A stretch of DNA of 54,605 bases from contig CAJXOW010000019.1 of the NCBI GenBank assembly GCA_913057825.1, positions 1 to 54,605 of the forward strand, in the 5' to 3' direction. The translations under genes and the position numbers were made by a program. The first letter of the stretch is position 1, and each line of letters starts with the position of its first letter. Source of the DNA: an uncultured Balneolaceae bacterium. GTDB lineage: Bacteria; Bacteroidota; Rhodothermia; Balneolales; Balneolaceae. The notes beneath the pieces were generated by a model, which was not told the origin of the DNA, made no database searches, and saw nothing but the letters and a program-made list of their open reading frames with translations. Below are positions 45,008 through 52,855 of this stretch, one piece after another.

Positions 45008-47206
45008 TTACTTCAATAACAGCATTTTTCGCGTTTTCGTCACTTCGGTGGTTTCCAGTCGATACAAGTATACGCCGCTGGATAATCCGGAGGCATCAAA
45101 TTGGACCGAATGCTCACCGGCAGAACGCTTTCCGTCAACCAACGTCGCAACCTTTCGTCCGAGCACATCGAATACGGATAGCTCGATATCCGAAGACTGC
45201 GGCAATCGGAATTCGATCTGCGTAGTCGGGTTGAATGGATTTGGATAGTTCTTGCCGAGAGTTACACGACGCGGCAGTTCAGCCGGTTCGTCAATGGCAG
45301 TAGCTACCGAGTCCGCATATCCTTCGGGGACGTAGTTGTATATTTTGATATCGTCAATCAACCCGTTGAAATACGGTGAGGCACCACCCGATCCACCGAT
45401 CTTTAAGGAAGACGAGTTATTGTAAGCACCGGCCTCCGTCGGGTGGATCCGTTCGGCCACCGTATCGCCGGTGGCTACATCCATAAAGCGGGCAAAAACC
45501 CGTCCCGTCGTGTCGCCTTCCGCGACTTCCGGACCCTTTACCCCGATCTGAACATTATACCAGGTCTCGGCTTGTACGCGCTCATCCTCCCCGTCCATAA
45601 CCAGACAACCGCCGGTAAAGGAACCGCACGGATCCAGTCCGTTGTCGGGCATGTAGATGGCCGGACGCATCGCTCCTCCGGGATCAAAGTATACCTGGTA
45701 GTTGCTCCAATAAAAGGCACTGCTTGATCCTTTAGCGAGAAGACGAGTATCGGTGGCCGGAACGGAATCCTGGGCGTAAAATTTAAATTCAACTGCGAAG
45801 TTGGTCAGCTGATGAACCGCCGAGGTCGTCTCCAGCCACGTCGAGTCGGAGGCATTAAACTCGAAGGCCATATCATCTCCGCCTTCATCGCCGGCTGCAT
45901 ACGAGGGACTCTCGGCCGCACTGTGGAAGGTAATTTCCTCGCCGAACTGCGAATCGTCATTCGGCACGCCGGAGCCTTCATCAAAGTTCATACTGAAGAC
46001 TTCGATACTGTCGGTCCAGACAGCAAAGTTATAATAGGTCGAATCTGATTCGGCCGTTGCAGGACTGGTGGCCGCCAGTCCGCCATCTGTTTCGGCTTTG
46101 ATGTAATAATTAACCGAAGTACCTACCTGCTGAGACGGAATACTGGCTGTGTAGAGATTATTGGATCCTTCTGCCATCGTCGTGGTCTCCCACGAACCGT
46201 CATCCACCTGGTAGTGTAGGTCGGCTGATGCAATTCCGGCACTGCCGAGTGTTTCAATGGTGGCCTCTACTTCATATGTTTCACCCGCCTGCTGGTTGTC
46301 CAGCGACGTGACGCCCTTGATAATCGGCGGGACGGCAAAATTTCGTACCGTATTACTGATCCGAACTTCGTCCATAAAACCGTCGAGATTTGCAAAAGCC
46401 GTATCGTTCTGCGGGGAGGTTGCAATAAATAGCGGCTCACTGGTATTCACGGGATCTCCCGTTAATCCGTCAGCCCCATATCCATATGAGTCAAAGTGAA
46501 TCAACTCCAACTCGTCATCGTTGGCATTCGGGAGACGTCCTTTATTCTCGGCATTCTGGTGAATCATCTGAACGATAACCTGCTTCGACGTATCCCTGAT
46601 AAAGGTCAAGTGAAACCATTCACCGATTTCCAGTACATTATCGGGCGAACGAATAGATATATGGGTGCCGTCGTCTGGACTCCAGTAACCGGTTCCGAAG
46701 TCGCGATTGGTGCCGAATATATTGAAATGGTAATTGGCATGGTAATAAACATCGTCTCCATCCGGACCACCGTCCCCTGCTTTAAAATACAGGCGCGGCT
46801 GACGTCGCCAGTCGTCCTGCGTCGTACCAAAGGTAAAGACGTTTACCCACATCTCCATAGTCCAACTACCATTTAAGTCCAACGCGGTCGTATCCGGGAC
46901 CTGGATATGGGATTTATCGTCAGGACTGTCATTGTCAAAACGAACCTGGTAGTCAAGATCGCCGGCTCCCTGCATCTGAAGAAACGATATATTACCGAAA
47001 ATGTTGGGATCGGCAATCTGGTATTTATCGGCATTGTCATTGCTGAAATCCTGGTCGAAATGCATCAGCAAGACCGTTGCCGAGTCCGATTGATAGGGAC
47101 CGCCAATCGGTTCGGTTTGTTGTGCATAGGTATCGGCTACCATTACCGCCCCTGCAACTAAAATCATTCCCAATATGCTGAATAAAAATCTTGTTTTTCG
47201 TATCAT
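45008..47206 (-). CDS. Two-LamG-domain surface protein with T9SS sorting domain (paralogue)
   Basis: A 732-residue secreted protein, tandem paralogue of the product of 42166-44355. The signal peptide ends near residue 29 (DTYAQQ). The two LamG-like domains (about 40-290 and 395-640), the Fn3-like spacer and the type A T9SS domain (NYPNPFNPTTQIEF to KMLLLK) are collinear with the paralogue, including whole blocks such as FNASDSTWLE and SPQNDTAFANLDGF. Its codon usage matches the rest of the window, unlike the GC-rich copy. It has its own terminator, so it is transcribed separately from the receptor operon, and it diverges from the oxidoreductase gene at 47447. Ligand unknown. Confidence 0.87.
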   Translation of the reverse strand: MIRKTRFLFSILGMILVAGAVMVADTYAQQTEPIGGPYQSDSATVLLMHFDQDFSNDNADKYQIADPNIFGNISFLQMQGAGDLDYQVRFDNDSPDDKSHIQVPDTTALDLNGSWTMEMWVNVFTFGTTQDDWRRQPRLYFKAGDGGPDGDDVYYHANYHFNIFGTNRDFGTGYWSPDDGTHISIRSPDNVLEIGEWFHLTFIRDTSKQVIVQMIHQNAENKGRLPNANDDELELIHFDSYGYGADGLTGDPVNTSEPLFIATSPQNDTAFANLDGFMDEVRISNTVRNFAVPPIIKGVTSLDNQQAGETYEVEATIETLGSAGIASADLHYQVDDGSWETTTMAEGSNNLYTASIPSQQVGTSVNYYIKAETDGGLAATSPATAESDSTYYNFAVWTDSIEVFSMNFDEGSGVPNDDSQFGEEITFHSAAESPSYAAGDEGGDDMAFEFNASDSTWLETTSAVHQLTNFAVEFKFYAQDSVPATDTRLLAKGSSSAFYWSNYQVYFDPGGAMRPAIYMPDNGLDPCGSFTGGCLVMDGEDERVQAETWYNVQIGVKGPEVAEGDTTGRVFARFMDVATGDTVAERIHPTEAGAYNNSSSLKIGGSGGASPYFNGLIDDIKIYNYVPEGYADSVATAIDEPAELPRRVTLGKNYPNPFNPTTQIEFRLPQSSDIELSVFDVLGRKVATLVDGKRSAGEHSVQFDASGLSSGVYLYRLETTEVTKTRKMLLLK

Positions 47207-47446
47207 TTTATCCCATATGCTGTTTATATTGAATTTTCAATGAGCTTTGACCTGAACACATTATATATTACTGAAGCTAGCCATTTTAAATTAAAGTATT
47301 AAATACCATATAAACAAAGTATATAGTCCATATATGTCCAGAAAATTAATACCGTCTTTTCAAACTCCCGGGGATTGACAGGACAATAATTAATCCACTT
47401 ATTAATACATCAAAATGCAAGAGATTCTAATTAATGGAGTTTCATT

Positions 47447-48445
47447 ATGAGCAAAGTAAACTGGGGTATCCTGAGTACGGCAAAAATTGGACGTGAAAAA
47501 GTTATTCCGGCGCTGCAAAAGGCATCAAACTGCCGGGTACAGGCCATCGCTTCTCGCAATGAATCCCGTGCCTCCGAAGTTGCCTCGGAACTGGATATAC
47601 CTGAACATTTCGGGTCCTATGAAGCGCTGCTTAATTGTGATACCGTAGACGCTATCTATATCCCCCTGCCTAATCACCTCCATGTGGATTGGTCGATCCG
47701 CTGCCTGAAGGCGGGCAAACACGTATTATGCGAAAAGCCCATTGGCATGAATGCCTGGGAGGCTGAAAAACTCCGTAATACGGCCAAAAAGTTCCCGGAT
47801 CTCAAAATTATGGAGGGATTTATGTATCGACATCACCCCCAGTGGCAGCATGCCAAAAAGCTGGTGGATGAAAACGTCATCGGCTCACTTCAAACGATCC
47901 ATACCATGTTCACTTACTATAAAGACGATCCCGATAATATCCGAAACAAACCCGAAATGGGCGGCGGCGGTATGATGGATATCGGGTGCTATGCAATTTC
48001 AGTGGCTCGCTTTCTGTTTGACCGGGAACCCCGTCGGCTGACGGCTTCGGTGAGGTATGACCCGACTTTCGAAATTGACCGGCTGACCTCGGCGATTCTG
48101 GATTTCGGACAGGGAACCGCTACCTTTACCTGCTCGACCCAGGCCTCCCATCAACAGTCGGTCGAAATTTATGGCACCGATGCCCTGTTGGAAATCGAAA
48201 TACCCTTTAATCCTCCGTGGAACGCCCCTACCCATATCTATCAACATACCAACGAGGGCACAGAAGATATCAGTTTTGATCCCTGTAACCAATTTACGAT
48301 TCAGGGTGAAAAATTTGCACAAGCCATATTGGAGGACGAGCCGGTTCCCACACCGCTTAGTGACGCCGTTGCCAATATGAAAGCCATCGACGCAGTATTT
48401 GAAAGCGGGGAGAAAAACAAATGGATCGATTTAAATATAGATTAG
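47447..48445 (+). CDS. Gfo/Idh/MocA-family NAD(P)-dependent oxidoreductase
   Basis: A 332-residue cytoplasmic dehydrogenase. The N-terminal Rossmann fold has GILSTAKIGREKVIPAL and SRNESRASEVA; the family signature CEKPIGMN (Glu96-Lys97-Pro98) holds the usual catalytic Lys. The C-terminal alpha/beta domain begins about residue 120 (EGFMYRHHPQW) and includes GGGMMDIGCYAIS with the conserved Asp and nearby His/Tyr positions. It resembles D-xylose/1,5-anhydrofructose-type dehydrogenases of the family; the substrate is probably a sugar or sugar lactone but is not determinable here. A Shine-Dalgarno-like GGAG (47436-47439) lies 7 nt before the ATG, unusual in this window. DUF99 follows 100 bp downstream. 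Confidence 0.9.
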   Translation: MSKVNWGILSTAKIGREKVIPALQKASNCRVQAIASRNESRASEVASELDIPEHFGSYEALLNCDTVDAIYIPLPNHLHVDWSIRCLKAGKHVLCEKPIGMNAWEAEKLRNTAKKFPDLKIMEGFMYRHHPQWQHAKKLVDENVIGSLQTIHTMFTYYKDDPDNIRNKPEMGGGGMMDIGCYAISVARFLFDREPRRLTASVRYDPTFEIDRLTSAILDFGQGTATFTCSTQASHQQSVEIYGTDALLEIEIPFNPPWNAPTHIYQHTNEGTEDISFDPCNQFTIQGEKFAQAILEDEPVPTPLSDAVANMKAIDAVFESGEKNKWIDLNID

Positions 48446-48545
48446 AAGCTTGCAAAATTACTATCTACATGCAAGATATGCTAATTGATTCCTGTGGCCT
48501 CTTCAGTACATAAACCCTAATTAATTAGATTAAGCAAATTATCGA

Positions 48546-49109
48546 ATGGCTGAATATCCTCATCTGCTGGGAATAGACGACGGACCTTTTGATAAAACGA
48601 ATGACCGGAAAGTTGATCTCGTCGGAGCCATGGTGGAGGGAAATTCACTTTTGGAAGGGGTTTCCATTCATTCCATGCCGGTTGACTATCACCCGGTTAC
48701 TCCTTTGTATGCTCGGTGGATTCAAAACATGAGATGGTTCCCATCCCTTCAGGGTGTGGTTATTGGAGGTATTACGGTTGCCGGACTGGGCATCATCGAT
48801 CTTGCGTCCCTTAGTCAAGAATTGAAACTTCCCGTACTCTCTGTGACACGCTCACCTACGACCGACGGTGACTTGATTAATGCACTAGAATCCGCCGGGT
48901 ATGAAAAACGTATTCCACTGGTAAGAGAAACCGCTCCCTCTCAAAAAATTCAAGAAGGCTTATATGCAGCCTTTGAAGGAACCGATTTCAAAACAGCTAA
49001 ACAGTTGGTCCTCTCCTCCCTTCAAAAATCGACTATGCCTGAACCTCTACGGATTGCACACCTGGTCGCCACAGCGGTTACCGAAGGCGAGTCAAAGGGC
49101 AATGTCTAA
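48546..49109 (+). CDS. DUF99 (endonuclease dU / endonuclease V-like) family protein
   Basis: A 187-residue cytoplasmic protein of the DUF99 family, related to endonuclease V. The N-terminal LLGIDDGPFDK carries the two Asp residues that form part of the metal site. LVGAMVEGNSLLEGVS and GVVIGGITVAGLGIIDL follow in the order usual for DUF99, with LPVLSVTRSPT next. Members are best known in archaea, where the family is linked to cleavage at deaminated bases, so a repair role is possible. It does not fit the carbohydrate theme and may be an unrelated neighbour cotranscribed with the oxidoreductase. Its stop is only 18 bp from the stop of the convergent CotH gene. Confidence 0.82.
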   Translation: MAEYPHLLGIDDGPFDKTNDRKVDLVGAMVEGNSLLEGVSIHSMPVDYHPVTPLYARWIQNMRWFPSLQGVVIGGITVAGLGIIDLASLSQELKLPVLSVTRSPTTDGDLINALESAGYEKRIPLVRETAPSQKIQEGLYAAFEGTDFKTAKQLVLSSLQKSTMPEPLRIAHLVATAVTEGESKGNV

Positions 49110-49127
49110 AAAAGGACACGGAGCCCT

Positions 49128-52100
49128 CTATCTTAGAAGCAACATCTTTCGAACCCTGGTCACGGTAGGCGTCTGTAATCGGTATAAATAGACGCCACTG
49201 GATAATTCGCCGGCATCGAAAGCAACCTGGTGACGACCGGCTGATAACCTGCCTTTTACCAGGGTCTTTACCTTGTGTCCCGTAACATCGTACACTAACA
49301 ACTGAATATCAGCCGATCGCGGCAAATTAAACACTATTTGCGTTACCGGATTAAACGGATTGGGATAATTCTGGCGGAGTTCGACCTCCTCCGGCAAAAC
49401 ACGGGGACTTTTCGGGGATTCAATGGCAGTTCTTATTTGATTGGCTGCGGCCGGAGAACCGTGCCCTTCGGAAGCCGCCCAGTTTTCGGGATTGTCATTG
49501 TCAAGATCGGGCGCTCGCAAAGCAAGGGTGGCCCCTGCTCCGTCGGCCGTTTCCGGCCATGGAGCACTGTCATCGTAGGTTACGGAATCCACAAGCTGAT
49601 CACCCTCGTCAAATATTCGTACCACTTCCCCTCCGGCATCAAAACCGAATTCCATGGGCCCCGCCACATTCAAAATATCACCAAACAAGTTAAAAAAGGC
49701 CGCCGTATCCTGGCTGACCACCCAATATTCCCCACCCTTGAGAGTATCGGCCGAAGCAAAAGTATAACCATGTTCATCATTGGAATCCTTCAGAGTCCAA
49801 TCTTTCAAGCTGATATCGGAATCCGTTGTATTATGGAGTTCTATCCAGTCCTGGGGATTAAATTGGTCGGACGAATGATAGTTGATTTCATTAATAATCA
49901 CCCGTGGCGGACGAACCGTATCCCTTACAAAATGAGCCTTTACTGATGAAACTTCTCCAGGATTTACCCGGATAGACACTGCACTTTTATCAGTCCCTTC
50001 CCACCGTTCGAAACGATATCCGGGATCCGCATTGGCCGTTAATTCAACCGGAACTCCCGTAAAATAGGTCCCCTGCCAGGGGTAGTGCGAGATATTAAGC
50101 GAATTCATTTGTATCGTCCCTTCCCCGGTTCCGATCTCCAACCGAAAGCTTACCTGGTCGGCCTCCGATAAACCGAATTCCGTCATAAGATGATCCCAAA
50201 CCGCACCGGTACGCTGACGTACAAAGGTTTCTACAACTTCTACATTATTCCTCCAATCCTGCATATCTTCCAGTGCACTGCTCAACCAGGAGCGATTATC
50301 CCGGAAAGTGCCTTTCCAGCGCTCCACATGCCGCGGCATCGCGTCCTCTATTCCCTGTTCAAACCTATCCAGTCTCCCAAGCATTGAATCCACCGCAAAA
50401 TCGGTATTTAAACGGTCTGCATACCTATTTATAAATCGATTTCTAAAGGTGTCGTTTCGAAGTAAAGCTGAGAACAGATTGGAAGTAAAATTATCTTGAT
50501 TCCCAACTTCAGCATACATATCAGTATCAGCTTTTAGATGTCCGCCGGCCAATCCATAGTCTCCATCAAACAACACCCATCTCCATTGACCATCAGGCGA
50601 TTGAGGTTTCCACACTTTTACATTATTCCAGGGCCAGTCGGAGGTAGCGGCGAACATCCGGGTGGTCATGTAATCGATAAAATTATCCACGTCAATTCGC
50701 TCACTTACGTATTGATAGGTTTGTGCATTTTCCAGGTCATTCTGCGAGACATAATTTTGCAATGAACGGTAGGGTTGCATGGATCCCTGTATGACCACCT
50801 CATCGTTTTCAATCATGTCGATTTTATCCGGGGCTACGGCATGATGGGAGGCCAAATAGTGCTCGTTCTGCTTTTCCCGCATATTATGCACGCCCCAATA
50901 ACGACCATTTATGAATACAATCACCGGACGGTAAGCCATCACGTCGGAGTATCGATCATCGGCCATGCTGTGAATCATGGCATCGCGAAACATTGTCCAT
51001 CCCCAATCCTGTCCGCTGTTGCGCAGTACAAAAGCCTGGTACCGGTTAATGTTGAGGGAAGGAAATAAGCGATATTCAAAGGCCGAAGCTCCGTATTCGC
51101 CGCGTGCAAAAAGAGCAAGGGATTTCTGGGGATATCCGAGGCTCCAGGACCCGTGCATCTGCATGCCCGCCCTGGACCTGAAGCTTCCCTCTCCTTTCGG
51201 TTCATATAATTCAATATGAACCGGCCGCTCCCACTCTTTATGAAAATTGGCTCCAAAATATGGGAACCCGTCCTCTGCCTGGTCCCCTTTGACATAGATT
51301 CCGCGATCACTACTGAACAGATTCGGGGGATCCGAGGCAAGCGATACGACCGGCAGTGAAAAAGACTCGTTGATAAAATAGGTATGTGTCACAGTTTGAC
51401 TGGGTAAATTTCCATCCCCGATGGTGCGCAGACGCAATACGGTGGTAGTATCAATACGAAGGTCCCCCTTCCAAAGTGAAGATGCATCATCCGGCAGGGA
51501 GCCATCCGTTGTGTAGCGGACCTCTCCTTGCGGCGGATGATAATCCAGGGATACGGTAACCTCTCCATCGTATATTCCTCCCTTCGTGTCGACTGATGGA
51601 TTTTCATTGAAAGCGGCATAGTAATCGGTGTTATTGACCGAATCGGGAGTGGGGGTGGGGAAATATCCCCAGGTGCTGCCGCCGTCAGATGTTCGACCGT
51701 AGGAGTAATCGGACGGAATGTATCCGAATGATATTTGATCGAGCGTGTCGCCGTTGCTGTGAAAAAGAACCAACTGCTCCCCGTTGGTGTCGAGACGAAA
51801 GTTTGTATGCAGATGAACTTTTCTGAATCCCAGCAATTCCACCGGTCCTTTCGGATTTTCCGGCGGCTCAGTCATTAGAAAACTGAGATAGGGAATCATG
51901 GTCATATCGGAGGAATTCGTATCCACATTGTGTGTCTGTATTGCTATCGTATTTTGACCCGGCTGCATTAAATTCGATACATTCTTGATGTCAAATCGCT
52001 CGGGATCCCCGTCCCGGTACATCTTCGCCTCATGCGGCTGATAGGCCAACTGATCATATTCCGGCTCAACACCCGCCTCGCCCACGTTGGAGCGTGCAAC

Positions 52101-52706
52101 CTCCACTCCGTTTATATAAGCGACAAACGCATCATCATAATCCACGTGCAAGAGAGCTCCCTGGACAAGTCCGACGGAATCAACGGGAAATTTTTTGTGA
52201 ATGTAGACCGAAGTCGGATTGGAATCGAAGGTCCCGGTCGAATCGATGTCCGTCGCATCGTCACCGTCTCCGTAACCAAATCCACTGGGACCGGAAACCC
52301 ATTGACTTTCGTCAAAACCAGACTGATTCCAATCGGTGGGTGGAGCTGAATCGCCAATAAAGTAATGCCATTCATCCCCCTGTCTGACCACCGTCTCGAA
52401 ATGCCGCACGGGCTGATTTCGATCCTTGCCGGATGCAAAGATTAACAGGTGTTGACCTGCATCGAGAGTAATATCCGGAAGGGTCCATTGTTGCGCTTGC
52501 TGTGGGTCATCAGTCAGATGGTAGCCCCCAAGGTTAACTGCAACGGATCCCCTGTTGTATAGCTCAATCCAGTCCGGCCGATCGCCGTCAAAATCAGTGA
52601 TGCCGTCTTCATTGGAGGTCAACACTTCATTGATAACAACCTGCTGCCCGAATACTTGGGCAGCAGACAAAATTAAGCAAATTGCCAGGAGTGCAATTTT
52701 TCGCAT
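49128..52706 (-). CDS. CotH-kinase/lamin-tail-domain T9SS surface protein
   Basis: A 1192-residue secreted protein. In order: signal peptide (to about residue 20, QVFGQ); lamin-tail domain 1 (about 23-95, VVINEVLTSNEDG); galactose-binding-like beta-sandwich (about 105-285); chitobiase/hexosaminidase C-terminal-like domain (about 370-450, EVRYTTDGSLPDD); CotH kinase-like domain (about 455-800, MQMHGSWSLGYPQKSL, FRDAMIHSMADDR, WRWVLFDGDYGLAGG with likely catalytic Asp); an InlB-B-repeat-like segment (about 885-925, GYRFERWEG); lamin-tail domain 2 (about 933-1040, VIINEINYHSS); and a type A T9SS domain (NYPNPFNPVTQIVF to KMLLLR). CotH-type kinases phosphorylate secreted proteins in spores and fungi; here the substrate is unknown. 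Confidence 0.9.
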   Translation of the reverse strand: MRKIALLAICLILSAAQVFGQQVVINEVLTSNEDGITDFDGDRPDWIELYNRGSVAVNLGGYHLTDDPQQAQQWTLPDITLDAGQHLLIFASGKDRNQPVRHFETVVRQGDEWHYFIGDSAPPTDWNQSGFDESQWVSGPSGFGYGDGDDATDIDSTGTFDSNPTSVYIHKKFPVDSVGLVQGALLHVDYDDAFVAYINGVEVARSNVGEAGVEPEYDQLAYQPHEAKMYRDGDPERFDIKNVSNLMQPGQNTIAIQTHNVDTNSSDMTMIPYLSFLMTEPPENPKGPVELLGFRKVHLHTNFRLDTNGEQLVLFHSNGDTLDQISFGYIPSDYSYGRTSDGGSTWGYFPTPTPDSVNNTDYYAAFNENPSVDTKGGIYDGEVTVSLDYHPPQGEVRYTTDGSLPDDASSLWKGDLRIDTTTVLRLRTIGDGNLPSQTVTHTYFINESFSLPVVSLASDPPNLFSSDRGIYVKGDQAEDGFPYFGANFHKEWERPVHIELYEPKGEGSFRSRAGMQMHGSWSLGYPQKSLALFARGEYGASAFEYRLFPSLNINRYQAFVLRNSGQDWGWTMFRDAMIHSMADDRYSDVMAYRPVIVFINGRYWGVHNMREKQNEHYLASHHAVAPDKIDMIENDEVVIQGSMQPYRSLQNYVSQNDLENAQTYQYVSERIDVDNFIDYMTTRMFAATSDWPWNNVKVWKPQSPDGQWRWVLFDGDYGLAGGHLKADTDMYAEVGNQDNFTSNLFSALLRNDTFRNRFINRYADRLNTDFAVDSMLGRLDRFEQGIEDAMPRHVERWKGTFRDNRSWLSSALEDMQDWRNNVEVVETFVRQRTGAVWDHLMTEFGLSEADQVSFRLEIGTGEGTIQMNSLNISHYPWQGTYFTGVPVELTANADPGYRFERWEGTDKSAVSIRVNPGEVSSVKAHFVRDTVRPPRVIINEINYHSSDQFNPQDWIELHNTTDSDISLKDWTLKDSNDEHGYTFASADTLKGGEYWVVSQDTAAFFNLFGDILNVAGPMEFGFDAGGEVVRIFDEGDQLVDSVTYDDSAPWPETADGAGATLALRAPDLDNDNPENWAASEGHGSPAAANQIRTAIESPKSPRVLPEEVELRQNYPNPFNPVTQIVFNLPRSADIQLLVYDVTGHKVKTLVKGRLSAGRHQVAFDAGELSSGVYLYRLQTPTVTRVRKMLLLR

Positions 52707-52802
52707 GGATGATTACCCGGTATAAAGAGAGCTTGAATGAAATATTCCGTGGACACTTATTTTCAATAGATCCACTTTAAGTCTTCTTTCGGTCCTTCCC
52801 CG

Positions 52803-52825
52803 GTCCCCGACGCCAAGTCGGGGAC
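52803..52825. repeat. Strong REP-like hairpin
   Basis: GTCCCCGAC (52803-52811) and GTCGGGGAC (52817-52825) form a perfect 9-bp, very GC-rich stem with loop GCCAA. It lies 31 bp after the GH127 stop on the minus strand but has no T-run, so it looks more like a repetitive extragenic palindrome or mRNA 3'-end stabiliser than an intrinsic terminator. Confidence 0.75.
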
Positions 52826-52855
52826 GTATCGAGAAGTTTAATCCTGTACATTGTA

